This document shows positions 35,341 to 44,422 of a DNA stretch of 64,000 nt, piece after piece. The notes below the pieces were generated by a model. The model ran no database searches. It worked only from the letters and a program-made list of their open reading frames with translations, and was not told where the DNA came from. Position 1 is the first letter of the stretch, and the number at the start of each line of letters is the position of its first letter. Position numbers and translations under genes: made by a program. The stretch covers positions 1,178,001-1,242,000 of the forward strand of contig NZ_CP135164.1 of NCBI RefSeq assembly GCF_001940225.2, read 5' to 3'. This DNA comes from Roseburia sp. 499 (GTDB lineage Bacteria; Bacillota; Clostridia; Lachnospirales; Lachnospiraceae).

Positions 35341-35384
35341 AAAAAGTCGGAAAATGAGAAAATATCGTTTTCCGACTTTTATTT
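35341..35384 (+). terminator. Terminator of spoIVA
   Basis: The stem AAAAAGTCGGAAAA / TTTTCCGACTTTT has a 13-nt loop, and the right arm runs into ATTT. Confidence 0.8.
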
Positions 35385-35414
35385 GTGTACAAGGCAAAAA
35401 AAATTTAGTATAAT
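35383..35414 (+). promoter_or_regulatory. Promoter directly abutting the MBL-fold gene
   Basis: A perfect TATAAT (35409-35414) lies 6 nt before ATG 35421 and touches ATG 35415. The -35 (TTGTGT at 35383, 20-nt spacing) is poor. If this -10 is used, transcription begins at about the A of ATG 35421, giving a leaderless mRNA. Confidence 0.5.
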
Positions 35415-35420
35415 ATGCCT

Positions 35421-36185
35421 ATGAAGATAACATATATTCATCATAGCGCATTTTGTGTAGAAGTGAACAGAAAAGTATTGGTATTCGACTATTATGACGG
35501 GAAAAGTTCCGGAGATTGTATTTATGATGGCAGTATGCCGCAATTCCCGGAGGATACGGAAATGTATGTATTTTCCAGTCATGGGCACAGAGACCATTTT
35601 GATATGGAAGTGCTAAAGTGGAGTTACCGGTACAAAAATATTCAGTATATTTTTGCAAAGGAAATAAAAAAGAAGCTTGGAAACTCTGCATTACAGAGAA
35701 TTCTTCCGGATATAGAGGTTTCTGAAATCAAGCAAAAAATACATTATATGAAACCCTTAGAAAGGTTGGAATTTCCGGGAGTGGAGGTAGAAACGTTACT
35801 GTCTACAGATAGTGGTGTGGCATTTCTGGTAACGTGTGAAGGAAAGGTATTTTATCATGCAGGAGATTTGAACTGGTGGCATTGGGAAGGAGAGTCAGAG
35901 GAAGACAACCGCTATCAGGAGGACACATATAAGGAGCAGATAGGATATCTTTCAGAAAAGCATATTGACGTGGCTTTTGTAGTGTTAGATCCAAGGCAGG
36001 AAAAGGATATGTTTTTAGGAATGGATTACTTTATACAACATGTGAAAGCAGAGCATATTGTTCCAATGCATATGTGGAAACAGTATGGGTATATCTCCAA
36101 ATATAAGGATTATTTGAAGGATAAGAATGTAGCAGCAAATATTGTTGAAGTATCCGAGGAAAATCAGGTGTGTTTGTACATCTAA
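35421..36185 (+). CDS. Metallo-beta-lactamase-fold hydrolase (COG2220/UlaG-like)
   Basis: The 254-residue protein begins [15 protein letters not shown] and carries the metal motif SHGHRDHFD (H-x-H-x-D-H), a later His in [12 protein letters not shown], the Asp region [11 protein letters not shown] and a final His in [10 protein letters not shown]. These mark a dinuclear metal hydrolase of unknown substrate. An in-frame ATG also occurs at 35415. Neither start has a ribosome site, but a TATAAT abuts them, so the start at 35421 is chosen as a leaderless one. Confidence 0.82.
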   Translation: MKITYIHHSAFCVEVNRKVLVFDYYDGKSSGDCIYDGSMPQFPEDTEMYVFSSHGHRDHFDMEVLKWSYRYKNIQYIFAKEIKKKLGNSALQRILPDIEVSEIKQKIHYMKPLERLEFPGVEVETLLSTDSGVAFLVTCEGKVFYHAGDLNWWHWEGESEEDNRYQEDTYKEQIGYLSEKHIDVAFVVLDPRQEKDMFLGMDYFIQHVKAEHIVPMHMWKQYGYISKYKDYLKDKNVAANIVEVSEENQVCLYI

Positions 36186-36216
36186 GGGAAAAACAAATAA
36201 GAAAAGGATAATAAAT

Positions 36217-36696
36217 ATGGAAGTAAAAATATATACGGATGGAGCAGCAAGAGGAAACCCGGAAGGTCCGGGAGGATATGGTGCTGTACTCACTTATGTA
36301 GATGGAAGCGGAAAACTTTATAAAAAAGAAATATCTGCAGGTTATAAAAAAACCACCAATAACAGGATGGAGTTGTTAGCAGCAATCCGAAGCTTACAGC
36401 AGCTCAATCGACCATGCCGAGTAGACTTGTATTCTGATTCTAAGTATCTGGTGGATGCATTTAATCAGAAATGGATTTATGGTTGGATGAAGAAGGGATG
36501 GAAGAAGTCGGATGGAAAGCCAGTGAAAAATATTGATTTGTGGAAAGAACTTTTAGAAGCAATGGGTCAGCATGAGGTGACCTTTCACTGGGTCAAGGGA
36601 CACGACGGACATGAGATGAACGAACGGTGTGACTATCTGGCAACTACAGCAGCAGACGGGGATAACCTGTTAGAAGATACCGTTTCCGACACTTGA
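36217..36696 (+). CDS. rnhA: Ribonuclease HI
   Basis: The 159-residue enzyme degrades RNA in RNA:DNA hybrids. All catalytic acidic residues are seen: Asp in [18 protein letters not shown], Glu in [10 protein letters not shown], Asp in [12 protein letters not shown], and the late His/Asp pair in [19 protein letters not shown]. The start at 36217 has a modest site (AAAGGATA). The upstream in-frame ATG at 36142 overlaps the previous gene and would add a non-homologous N-terminus. Confidence 0.96.
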   Translation: MEVKIYTDGAARGNPEGPGGYGAVLTYVDGSGKLYKKEISAGYKKTTNNRMELLAAIRSLQQLNRPCRVDLYSDSKYLVDAFNQKWIYGWMKKGWKKSDGKPVKNIDLWKELLEAMGQHEVTFHWVKGHDGHEMNERCDYLATTAADGDNLLEDTVSDT

Positions 36697-36747
36697 AAAT
36701 AGAGGAACCATATGATATGATTAAACTTTGATAGGAGGTGCAGGAGC

Positions 36748-36882
36748 ATGGCAGTTTTAAATGTTTTTTTAGAGTATGGAATTAAGTTTGTTGTTCTCGT
36801 TGCAGTCGCGGGATTGGGAATTTTCTTAGGAAAGAAGTTACGTGACAGAAGTGATGCAAAGAAAAGCATAGACGAGAAGTAA
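36748..36882 (+). CDS. 44-residue single-pass membrane peptide
   Basis: ATG 36748 has a strong ribosome site (ATAGGAGGTGCAGGAGC). The peptide MAVLNVFLEYGIKFVVLVAV continues with a helix to about residue 29 and then a charged tail (KKLRDRSDAKKSIDEK). It lies 36 bp before alaS. A strong ribosome site, a full hydrophobic helix with a positive inside tail, and the fit between rnhA and alaS argue that it is real. The function is unknown. Confidence 0.7.
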   Translation: MAVLNVFLEYGIKFVVLVAVAGLGIFLGKKLRDRSDAKKSIDEK

Positions 36883-36918
36883 AAAGATAAATAGAGAGAC
36901 AGTTGGAGGAAATTTGTT

Positions 36919-39573
36919 GTGAAAAAATATGGAGTAAATGAGTTGCGCAGAATGTATCTGGAGTTTTTTGAAAGTAAAGAGCATCTGGCAATGAAGAGTT
37001 TTTCACTGGTACCGCATAATGATAACAGTTTGTTATTAATTAATGCCGGAATGGCACCGTTAAAGCCATATTTTACAGGTCAGGAGATACCACCAAAGAA
37101 GCGTGTGACAACCTGCCAGAAGTGTATTAGAACCGGAGATATCGAAAATGTAGGAAAGACAGCAAGACATCTTACCTTTTTTGAAATGCTTGGAAACTTT
37201 TCTTTTGGAGACTATTTTAAACACGAAGCAATTGCATGGTCTTGGGAATTTTTAACGGAAGTAGTAGGAATGGAACCGGAGCGTTTGTATCCATCTATTT
37301 ACGGAGAAGATGAGGAAGCTTTTGAAATCTGGACGAAGGAAATCGGCGTACCGGCTGAGAAAATCACACGTTTTTATCGTGATGAAAACGGAGAATGTGA
37401 TAATTTCTGGGAGCATGGTGCAGGTCCTTGTGGTCCGTGTTCTGAAATCTATTATGACCGTGGAGAAAAATATGGTTGTGGAGACCCGGGTTGTAAAGTA
37501 GGTTGTGAATGTGACCGTTTCATGGAAGTATGGAACAATGTGTTTACTCAGTTTAACGGAGATGGACATGGCAATTATGAAGAACTTGCCAACAAGAACA
37601 TTGATACAGGTATGGGATTGGAACGTCTGGCAGTAGTAGTGCAGGATGTAGACTCTGTATTTGATGTTGATACAATGAAAGCTATTCGTGATAAGGTCTG
37701 TGCAATTAGCGGTAAGAAATATCAGGTAGATGCAATGGATGATGTATCCATTCGTTTGATTACAGATCATATTCGTTCTACTACATTTATGATTTCTGAT
37801 GGAATTATGCCATCTAACGAAGGAAGAGGATATGTATTGCGTCGTCTGATTCGTCGTGCAGCACGTCATGGAAGATTACTTGGTATTAATGGAAAGTTCT
37901 TGGCTGACTTAAGTGCAACTGTTATTGCAGAGAGCAAGGATGGATATCCTGAATTAGAGGAAAAGAAAGAGTTTATCTTTAAGGTATTGTCTCAGGAGGA
38001 AGAGAAGTTCGATAAGACCATTGATCAGGGTCTTACTATTCTTTCTGAAATGCAGGAAGAATTGAAAAAGAACGGGGCGAAAGTGTTATCCGGTGAGAAT
38101 GCATTTAAATTATATGATACCTATGGATTCCCAATGGATTTAACTCAGGAAATTTTGGAAGAACAGGGATTTACCATTGATGAAGAAGGTTTCAAGAAAT
38201 GCATGGAAGAGCAGCGAAACAAAGCCAGAAGTGCAAGAAAAGAAACCAATTACATGGGAGCAGACGCAACCGTATATGACGAGATTGATACTGCAATTAC
38301 GTCTGAGTTTGTAGGTTATGACAGATTAACACATACTTCAAAGATTAGTGTATTAACTACAGAAACAGAGTTAACAGAGGCATTATCTGACGGGGATAAG
38401 GGAACCATTATTGTGGACGAGACTCCATTCTATGCGACTATGGGTGGCCAGAATGCAGATACTGGTGTGATTCGTGTAGGCGAGAATGAATTCAAGGTAG
38501 AAGATACCATTCATCTTCGCGGTGGAAGAATCGGTCATGTAGGAACTGTAACAAAGGGAATGTTCAAGGTAGGAGATACCGTAGAACTTTCCGTAGATGC
38601 AGAAAAACGTGCATTGATTGGAAGAAACCACAGTGCAACCCATCTGCTTCAGAAAGCACTTCGTGAAGTATTAGGAAGCCATGTAGAGCAGCACGGTTCT
38701 GATGTAAATACAGACAGATTACGTTTTGACTTTTCTCATTTTGCAGCAATGACAGCGGAAGAGATTGCAAAGGTAGAAAATATTGTAAACGCTAAGATTG
38801 CAGAGTCTATTCCGGTTGTAACCGAGGTTATGTCACTGGATGAGGCAAAGAAGACCGGTGCAATGGCATTGTTTGGTGAAAAATATGGAGAAAAGGTTCG
38901 CGTCGTTAAGATGGGAGACTTTTCTGTAGAACTTTGTGGTGGTACTCATGTGGCAAATACCGGAAGTATCGGAGCATTTAAGATTATTTCGGAATCCGGT
39001 GTAGCAGCAGGGGTAAGACGTATTGAAGCGCTGACCTCTAAGGCAGTATTTGAATACTATGACAGATTAGAAGAGACTATCAATGAAGCTGCTAAGATCG
39101 TAAAGACCAATCCGGCAGGTCTGGTAGAAAAATTGGAACACTTAATGGCAGACATGAAGGCGCTTCAGAGTGAAAATGAGTCATTAAAGAGCAAGGTAGC
39201 AAAAGATGCTCTTGGTGATGTTATGAATCAGGTGACAGAAGTAAATGGTGTAAAACTTTTGGCAGCAAGCGTATCCGGTGTAGATATGAACGGACTCCGT
39301 GATTTAGGAGACCAGTTAAAAGAAAAGCTGGGTGAAGGTGTAGTGTTGCTGGCATCTGATTTGGATGGTAAAGTAAATCTGGTAGCTATGGCAACAGAGG
39401 AAGCTATGAATAAAGGTGCTCATGCAGGAAACTTAATTAAAGCTGTCGCAGGAAAAGTTGGCGGTGGCGGCGGTGGACGTCCAAACATGGCACAGGCAGG
39501 AGGTAAGAATCCTGCAGGAATTCCGGATGCGATTGCAGAAGCAAAAACGGCATTGGAAGGTCAGATAAAATAA
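36919..39573 (+). CDS. alaS: Alanyl-tRNA synthetase
   Basis: AlaS charges tRNA-Ala and clears mischarged Ser and Gly. The 884-residue protein starts at GTG 36919, 8 nt after TTGGAGGA. The N-terminal class II catalytic core shows FFESKEHLAMKSFSLVP and the motif-2 Arg region RHLTFFEMLGNFSFGDYF. The editing domain carries GRNHSATHLLQKAL and VELCGGTHVANTG (Zn ligands). The C-Ala domain ends with a Gly-rich GGGGGGRPNMAQAGG. No T-box leader was seen upstream, so it is probably read from an upstream promoter. Confidence 0.98.
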   Translation: MKKYGVNELRRMYLEFFESKEHLAMKSFSLVPHNDNSLLLINAGMAPLKPYFTGQEIPPKKRVTTCQKCIRTGDIENVGKTARHLTFFEMLGNFSFGDYFKHEAIAWSWEFLTEVVGMEPERLYPSIYGEDEEAFEIWTKEIGVPAEKITRFYRDENGECDNFWEHGAGPCGPCSEIYYDRGEKYGCGDPGCKVGCECDRFMEVWNNVFTQFNGDGHGNYEELANKNIDTGMGLERLAVVVQDVDSVFDVDTMKAIRDKVCAISGKKYQVDAMDDVSIRLITDHIRSTTFMISDGIMPSNEGRGYVLRRLIRRAARHGRLLGINGKFLADLSATVIAESKDGYPELEEKKEFIFKVLSQEEEKFDKTIDQGLTILSEMQEELKKNGAKVLSGENAFKLYDTYGFPMDLTQEILEEQGFTIDEEGFKKCMEEQRNKARSARKETNYMGADATVYDEIDTAITSEFVGYDRLTHTSKISVLTTETELTEALSDGDKGTIIVDETPFYATMGGQNADTGVIRVGENEFKVEDTIHLRGGRIGHVGTVTKGMFKVGDTVELSVDAEKRALIGRNHSATHLLQKALREVLGSHVEQHGSDVNTDRLRFDFSHFAAMTAEEIAKVENIVNAKIAESIPVVTEVMSLDEAKKTGAMALFGEKYGEKVRVVKMGDFSVELCGGTHVANTGSIGAFKIISESGVAAGVRRIEALTSKAVFEYYDRLEETINEAAKIVKTNPAGLVEKLEHLMADMKALQSENESLKSKVAKDALGDVMNQVTEVNGVKLLAASVSGVDMNGLRDLGDQLKEKLGEGVVLLASDLDGKVNLVAMATEEAMNKGAHAGNLIKAVAGKVGGGGGGRPNMAQAGGKNPAGIPDAIAEAKTALEGQIK

Positions 39574-39598
39574 ATTTGATATTTTTTTCGAAAAGTAG

Positions 39599-39626
39599 TT
39601 GACTTACGGGAAATATCTGCTAAAAT
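39599..39626 (+). promoter_or_regulatory. Promoter of rpsU
   Basis: TTGACT (39599-39604), 16-nt spacer, TAAAAT (39621-39626), 80 bp before the rpsU start. Confidence 0.65.
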
Positions 39627-39705
39627 AATTGTTAGTGCAATAAAATATTACCCAAACAGTTGAATATGCACAATACGCAACTGGAGGGAGGTTAGGTGTG
39701 AGACT

Positions 39706-39882
39706 ATGTCAAATGTAATCGTTAAAGAAAACGAAACTTTGGATAGCGCTTTACGCAGATTTAAAAGAAACTGTGCGAAAGCAGGGATTCAGCAGGAAAT
39801 TCGTAAAAGAGAACATTACGAAAAACCAAGCGTAAGACGTAAGAAAAAATCCGAAGCAGCTAGAAAGCGTAAATATAATTAA
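39706..39882 (+). CDS. rpsU: 30S ribosomal protein S21
   Basis: The 58-residue basic protein reads [20 protein letters not shown] and continues [20 protein letters not shown], ending in a Lys/Arg tail. This is a full-length S21, which takes part in initiation on the 30S subunit. The ribosome site GGAGGGAGG is strong but rather far (14 nt) from the ATG. It has its own promoter and terminator. Confidence 0.97.
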   Translation: MSNVIVKENETLDSALRRFKRNCAKAGIQQEIRKREHYEKPSVRRKKKSEAARKRKYN

Positions 39883-39890
39883 TTGTGTAA

Positions 39891-39937
39891 AAAATCCGTT
39901 GTACGGTTGATGAAAATCAGCAGTACAGCGGATTTTT
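39891..39937 (+). terminator. Terminator of rpsU
   Basis: The stem AAAATCCGTTGTAC / GTACAGCGGATTTT (one mismatch) is followed by T7. Intergenic repeat copy 1 begins four bases after it. Confidence 0.85.
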
Positions 39938-39940
39938 TTA

Positions 39941-39997
39941 TATTCTAGGAAAGACCTTGTTACATTAAAGTGTGAAAGTAATAACTTTCCTAGAATA
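39941..39997. repeat. Intergenic palindromic repeat, copy 1
   Basis: A perfect 13-bp inverted repeat TATTCTAGGAAAG / CTTTCCTAGAATA encloses a core GACCTTGTTACATTAAAG that recurs in two other places (46470 and 53078). It sits directly behind the T-run of the rpsU terminator and 10 bp before the presumed spoIIIA promoter. Confidence 0.8.
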
Positions 39998-40007
39998 AAG
40001 AATTTTG

Positions 40008-40036
40008 GAATATTCTATCTTGTTCTTTCATATACA
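40008..40036 (+). promoter_or_regulatory. Candidate sigma-E promoter of the spoIIIA operon
   Basis: The -35 GAATATT (40008-40014) fits the sigma-E consensus [GT][AC]ATATT exactly. The -10 CATATACA (40029-40036) has 14-nt spacing and matches CATACAAT at 5 of 8 positions. spoIIIA is a sigma-E operon in Bacillus. Confidence 0.55.
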
Positions 40037-40067
40037 TGAAATCAGGTGTAGGGAAGGAGGACAACTT

Positions 40068-41006
40068 ATGGAGGAAATAGTAAGTGTATTTCCGGGGAGG
40101 TTAAGGGCGTTGTGTCAACAAGGATTTCAAAAGGAAGTAGAACCGGAAGAGATACGGCTTCGAATTGGACAGCCTGTTATGGTGATTGGAAAAACAGATG
40201 AGTATTTCTGGAATTTGGAAAGCGGTGGACTTCAGAAACAGGAAAGAGAAGCCTATTGTTGGAGTGAAGAAGATATGAAGGAGACCCTTTCCCGTATGAG
40301 TCAGTATTCCATGTATGCGTTGGAGGAAGAAATAAAAAGGGGATTTTTTACCATGCAGGGAGGACATCGTATTGGAATCGTAGGAAAGACTGTTTGTGAG
40401 CAGGGGAAAATTACTGCAATGCGCAATATCAGCGGATTAAATATACGAATTGCAAGGGAGAAAAAAGGATGTGCCAGAAAAATTCTTTCTTATATAAGAG
40501 AGGGGGAAGAAGTACATAATACATTGATTTTGTCTCCGCCCGGAACAGGAAAGACAACAATGCTTCGGGACTGTATCAGAATATTGTCAAATGGGGATGA
40601 AAAGGTGGCCGGAAAGAAAATTGGAGTAGTGGATGAACGAAGTGAGATTGCAGCTTCCTTTCAGGGAATTCCACAGAACGATTTAGGGATTCGTACCGAT
40701 GTGTTAGACTGCTGCCCGAAGGCAGAAGGAATGCACCTTTTATTGCGTAGTATGTCTCCACAGATTATTGCGGTAGACGAGTTGGGAAGTAGAGAGGATT
40801 ATCAAGCAGTAGAAGAGGTACTTCATTGTGGATGCAGGATTCTTGGAACTATGCATGTAGGAAAAGTAGAAGAATTGGAGGAAAAGGTATATCTTTCAGG
40901 CTGGTTGGAGCGGGGGTTTTTTGAGCGGTTTGTGTTTTTAATTAAGGAGAGCAGTGGCGAGCGACGATTTGAGGTGTATGACGAAGAATTGAGGCAGCTA
41001 TGCTGA
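40068..41006 (+). CDS. spoIIIAA: Stage III sporulation protein AA (secretion-type ATPase)
   Basis: SpoIIIAA powers the SpoIIIA-SpoIIQ feeding channel between mother cell and forespore. The start at 40068 follows GGAAGGAGGACAACTT; the earlier in-frame start overlaps the promoter. The 312-residue protein has Walker A SPPGTGKTTMLRD near residue 165 and Walker B-like ISPQIIAVDELGSREDY near residue 238, like PilT/VirB11 ATPases. It is the first gene of the operon. Confidence 0.97.
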   Translation: MEEIVSVFPGRLRALCQQGFQKEVEPEEIRLRIGQPVMVIGKTDEYFWNLESGGLQKQEREAYCWSEEDMKETLSRMSQYSMYALEEEIKRGFFTMQGGHRIGIVGKTVCEQGKITAMRNISGLNIRIAREKKGCARKILSYIREGEEVHNTLILSPPGTGKTTMLRDCIRILSNGDEKVAGKKIGVVDERSEIAASFQGIPQNDLGIRTDVLDCCPKAEGMHLLLRSMSPQIIAVDELGSREDYQAVEEVLHCGCRILGTMHVGKVEELEEKVYLSGWLERGFFERFVFLIKESSGERRFEVYDEELRQLC

Positions 41007-41515
41007 AACTAGCTGGGGGAGTGCTGGTACTTTTGGCAGCAGTTTCTTTTGGGTGGCGTCTGTCTGAAGAACAGCAGGAACATATGGAACAACTGGTGGC
41101 CATGAAAGAGATGTTTTTGATGATGACAGGGGAGATTTCTTATACCAAGACGCCACTTAGGGAGGCTTTTTTACGAATTGCAGAACAGAATAAGGAGCCA
41201 TTTGCAGGCTTTTTGAAAAAAGCAGCAGAAGGGTTACAGGAGAATCAGGAGAGTATGGGAGTCTTTTGGAGAAAACTGGTGGATCAGGAGGAAGAACGTT
41301 TTCTGTTTTCTAAGGAAGAAAGAGAACTGTTAAAACGAGCAGGAGAAAATTTCGGTTATCTGGATGGACAGATGCAACTGAAAAATCTGGAGTTATATAT
41401 TGGACAGGCAGAAGTGATGATAGAGCAGTTTCAAAAGGAATTAAAAGAGAAACAGAAGCTTGCCCAGACATTAAGTGTGATGTGCGGGTTATTTGTAATT
41501 ATTCTGCTGTTATAA
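41000..41515 (+). CDS. spoIIIAB: Stage III sporulation protein AB
   Basis: The 171-residue protein overlaps spoIIIAA by 7 bp. It has an N-terminal membrane helix (LKLAGGVLVLLAAVSFGW), a helical cytoplasmic body (GEISYTKTPLREAFLRIA) and a C-terminal helix (LSVMCGLFVIILLL). The body resembles GspF/T2SS F-type platform proteins, as known for SpoIIIAB. Confidence 0.95.
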   Translation: MLKLAGGVLVLLAAVSFGWRLSEEQQEHMEQLVAMKEMFLMMTGEISYTKTPLREAFLRIAEQNKEPFAGFLKKAAEGLQENQESMGVFWRKLVDQEEERFLFSKEERELLKRAGENFGYLDGQMQLKNLELYIGQAEVMIEQFQKELKEKQKLAQTLSVMCGLFVIILLL

Positions 41516-41528
41516 ATACGGAGGAACT

Positions 41529-41723
41529 ATGAGTATAAGTTTAATCTTTAAAATCGCGGCAGTGGGAATTTTGGTTACCGTATTGAGTCAGGTATTAAAG
41601 CACAGTGGAAGGGAGGAACATGCATTCCTTACCAGTTTAGCAGGACTTTTGATCGTATTGTTTTGGATTGTGCCATACATATATGATTTGTTTGAAACCA
41701 TGAAAAATCTCTTTGCGCTATAA
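41529..41723 (+). CDS. spoIIIAC: Stage III sporulation protein AC
   Basis: The 64-residue protein has two membrane helices (SLIFKIAAVGILVTVLSQVL and the LAGLLIVLFWIVPYIYDLF segment). The sequence and size are those of SpoIIIAC, a membrane component of the channel. The ribosome site is ACGGAGGAACT. Confidence 0.95.
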   Translation: MSISLIFKIAAVGILVTVLSQVLKHSGREEHAFLTSLAGLLIVLFWIVPYIYDLFETMKNLFAL

Positions 41724-41732
41724 GGAGGCATA

Positions 41733-42119
41733 ATGGACATCATAAAAATTGCAGCGCTAGGGCTTGCAGGTACGCTGTTGGGAATCATACTGAAGGGACA
41801 GAAAAAAGAGTATGAGTTGTTTATTTCTATGGGAGCCTGCCTTTGCATTTTTTATTTTATTGTCACAAAGTTAGAAATCGTGTTATCTGTGATTAATCAG
41901 ATACAGAATTATGTGAAAATTGATACAGGATATGTGGGGATTCTATTAAAAATGATAGGGATTACTTATGTATCGGAATTTTCAGCAAATCTTTGTAAAG
42001 ATGCAGGGTATCAGGCGATTGCAGGGCAGATAGAGATGTTTGGAAAACTATCGATATTAGCAATCAGTATGCCTGTACTACTGGTGTTGCTGGAAACAAT
42101 AGGAGAGTTCTTAAAGTGA
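41733..42119 (+). CDS. spoIIIAD: Stage III sporulation protein AD
   Basis: The 128-residue integral membrane protein has about four helices and the family segment MIGITYVSEFSANLCKDAGY near residue 70. It lies between spoIIIAC and spoIIIAE as in other spore formers. The ribosome site is AAGGAGGC. It overlaps spoIIIAE by 4 bp. Confidence 0.95.
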   Translation: MDIIKIAALGLAGTLLGIILKGQKKEYELFISMGACLCIFYFIVTKLEIVLSVINQIQNYVKIDTGYVGILLKMIGITYVSEFSANLCKDAGYQAIAGQIEMFGKLSILAISMPVLLVLLETIGEFLK

Positions 42120-43252
42120 AAAAATGGATAATAGGGATAGTACTGGCTTTGATGTTGGGGGGAAATTCGCTTACTGTATATGCTATGTCGGATATTGCGG
42201 AGAATGAAACCATAGAGGAGTATTTTGATGAGTTGGATTTTGATGAGGTGGATAAAGTATTGGAGGAGAAGGGAACAGGGATTACATTTCGTGAACTAGT
42301 ACAAATGCTTATTGATGGAGAGAAAATTGATAAGGGTGAATTGTTAAGAAACTTGTTGGATGTGGTATTTCATGAAGTCTTATCATTCCGTTTGGAACTC
42401 TTGCAGATTGTACTTTTATGTATTGTGTTTTCCATTCTTTATAATTTTACAAATATATTTGAAAATCCGGCAGTAACACAAATTAGTTTCTATATGGTGT
42501 ACATGTTGCTCATGGTTTTACTGTTAAAATCCTTTTGGGTTTTAAAGGATGTGGTTTTGGCTGTATTAGATGACATGCTGGTATTTTTAAAACTGTTGGT
42601 ACCTACTTTTTCTTTAAGTATGGTTTTCTCCGGACAGATGACAGCGGGAAGTGTATTTTATGAACTTACTTTTTTGTTAATATATGGAATTGAATGGCTA
42701 ATGAATGGGGTAATTGTTCCTGCCATACAGATATATGTGGTGGTAGAAATGATGAATTATCTGACGGAGGAAGAAATGCTCTCCAAAATGACAGAGTTGC
42801 TTAAAGAAGGAATTGAATGGGTACTGAAACTGGTGTTTACCACAGTAATTGGAATCAATGTGGTGCAGAATCTTCTGGCTCCGGTCATTGATGGCTTTAA
42901 GTCTACGCTTATTTCAAGGACAGCCGGTATGATACCGGGACTTGGAACTTCTATAAATGCTGTAACTGAAATTATGGTGGGAAGCGGAATTATTATTAAA
43001 AACGGTGTGGGAGTAGCGGCAATACTTGTGCTAGTGGTATTGTGTGCCGGCTCTGTAATTAAGGTATGGGTGATGACCTTTTTGTATCGCTTGGTAGGGG
43101 CAGTTATGCAACCAATAGCAGACAAGCGTATGCTTGGCTGTATCAGTGGTACAGGAGAAGGCGGAAGATTACTTGGGAAGGTTACGGTGACAACGGTTGT
43201 GATGTTTTTGGTGACTATTGCCATGGTAACAGCAGCAACTACATTTCGGTAA
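42116..43252 (+). CDS. spoIIIAE: Stage III sporulation protein AE
   Basis: The 378-residue membrane protein starts at GTG 42116 within the spoIIIAD stop. An N-terminal signal peptide (about 1-24, ending near VYAMS) precedes an acidic extracellular part (about 25-80) and seven or eight hydrophobic helices. The region SLSMVFSGQMTAGSVFYELT and the Gly-rich SRTAGMIPGLGTSINAVTEI are typical. It is likely a channel export-gate component. Confidence 0.95.
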   Translation: MKKWIIGIVLALMLGGNSLTVYAMSDIAENETIEEYFDELDFDEVDKVLEEKGTGITFRELVQMLIDGEKIDKGELLRNLLDVVFHEVLSFRLELLQIVLLCIVFSILYNFTNIFENPAVTQISFYMVYMLLMVLLLKSFWVLKDVVLAVLDDMLVFLKLLVPTFSLSMVFSGQMTAGSVFYELTFLLIYGIEWLMNGVIVPAIQIYVVVEMMNYLTEEEMLSKMTELLKEGIEWVLKLVFTTVIGINVVQNLLAPVIDGFKSTLISRTAGMIPGLGTSINAVTEIMVGSGIIIKNGVGVAAILVLVVLCAGSVIKVWVMTFLYRLVGAVMQPIADKRMLGCISGTGEGGRLLGKVTVTTVVMFLVTIAMVTAATTFR

Positions 43253-43283
43253 TAGGAAGGATTTAGCATGAAAGGAGTGGAAT

Positions 43284-43832
43284 ATGGAATCAGTATATGG
43301 GTGGGTAAAAAATTTAGTGTGCTTTTATATTTTTATAACAGCAGTATTGCATTTACTGCCCAAAGAGAGTTATCGAAAATATGTCCGATTCTTTACGGGA
43401 ATGTTACTGGTAATTATGGTCCTTACTCCTATACTTTCTCTGGTAGGAAATGAGGAGAATCTTTATGAAAAGATAGAACAGACAGGATTTTTTCAGCAAA
43501 TGGAGAATCTAAAACTTGATACTGCTTATTTGGAAGCAACCCAGAAGGAAATTTATCAGGAGGAATATGAGAAGGCAATTTGCATGGATATAGAACAGAT
43601 GGTGGATAGGCAGGAATTAGAGGCAAAAAAAGTTGAGGTGCAACTGACAGAAGAGTATTTGGTGAAGCATATCTATATAGAAGCAGAATTTTTATCCGGA
43701 GATACGCGGTATCCGGAAAAAGCAGCATTTTCGGAAGGGACAGAATACCCTCAGGTATATGAATTGCAAAAAGAACTGGAGGATTTTTATCAAGTGGAAA
43801 AGAAACAGATAGAGATTGTAGTAAGAGAGTAA
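43284..43832 (+). CDS. spoIIIAF: Stage III sporulation protein AF
   Basis: The 182-residue protein has two N-terminal membrane helices (VYGWVKNLVCFYIFITAVLH, then the segment YVRFFTGMLLVIMVLTPIL) and a soluble extracytoplasmic domain from about residue 60. That domain is thought to have a ring-building fold like SpoIIIAG. ATG 43284 has AAAGGAGTGG in front. Confidence 0.94.
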   Translation: MESVYGWVKNLVCFYIFITAVLHLLPKESYRKYVRFFTGMLLVIMVLTPILSLVGNEENLYEKIEQTGFFQQMENLKLDTAYLEATQKEIYQEEYEKAICMDIEQMVDRQELEAKKVEVQLTEEYLVKHIYIEAEFLSGDTRYPEKAAFSEGTEYPQVYELQKELEDFYQVEKKQIEIVVRE

Positions 43833-43843
43833 GAGGTGGAAGA

Positions 43844-44410
43844 ATGCAGTTGGAAAAGTTAAAAAAAATCCCAAAGAACCAGATTCTGATTGCAGGATTG
43901 GTGGGGGTATTGTTGTTGGTAATTGCAATTCCGGTAGACAGTGGGAAAAAGCAAGTAGAAGAAAAGGAAGAGATACAGGAAGAACAGGAAGGATATAATG
44001 AAGGGACTGGCGGTGCATATGAAAAGAATCTGGAGCGCAGGTTGAAAGAGGTATTGGAGAACATGGACGGAGTGGGGAAGGTGGAGGTTATGATTACACT
44101 GAAGGACAATGGGGAGAGTGTGGTAGAAAAGGATAGGATGACTAGTAGTCAGAATACGCAGGAGGGCGACAATGGTTCGGTACGCAGCGTAACAGAAATT
44201 CAGTCGCAGGAGGAAACAGTATTTTCCGGGCAACAGGGGAGCGGTCAGGAGCCATTTATTTCCAAAGAGGTAACACCTCAGATTGAAGGGATTTTGGTAG
44301 TGGCAGAGGGCGGAGAAAATTCTGTGGTGGTAAAAAATATTTCAGATGCAGTTTTAGCATTATTTCCGGTAGAAGCACATAAAATTAAGGTAGTTAAGAT
44401 GAATCTTTAG
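43844..44410 (+). CDS. spoIIIAG: Stage III sporulation protein AG
   Basis: The 188-residue protein has one N-terminal membrane helix (ILIAGLVGVLLLVIAIPVD), a charged linker rich in Glu, and an extracellular domain (about 60-188) with LKEVLENMDGVGKVEVMITL, the ring-building YscJ/FliF-like motif. SpoIIIAG forms a large ring in the intermembrane space. The linker and insert (about 105-140) are rich in Ser and Gln. Confidence 0.94.
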   Translation: MQLEKLKKIPKNQILIAGLVGVLLLVIAIPVDSGKKQVEEKEEIQEEQEGYNEGTGGAYEKNLERRLKEVLENMDGVGKVEVMITLKDNGESVVEKDRMTSSQNTQEGDNGSVRSVTEIQSQEETVFSGQQGSGQEPFISKEVTPQIEGILVVAEGGENSVVVKNISDAVLALFPVEAHKIKVVKMNL

Positions 44411-44422
44411 GAGGGTGTCATT

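Noticed and set aside
37252..37869. Long minus-strand open frame (205 codons) inside alaS
   Set aside because: It is fully contained in a highly conserved gene in the opposite direction, with no ribosome site and a biased, Thr/Ile/Phe-rich product.
40008..40036. Ordinary sigma-A promoter for spoIIIA
   Set aside because: No -35/-10 pair of the vegetative type was seen here; the sigma-E pattern is better supported.
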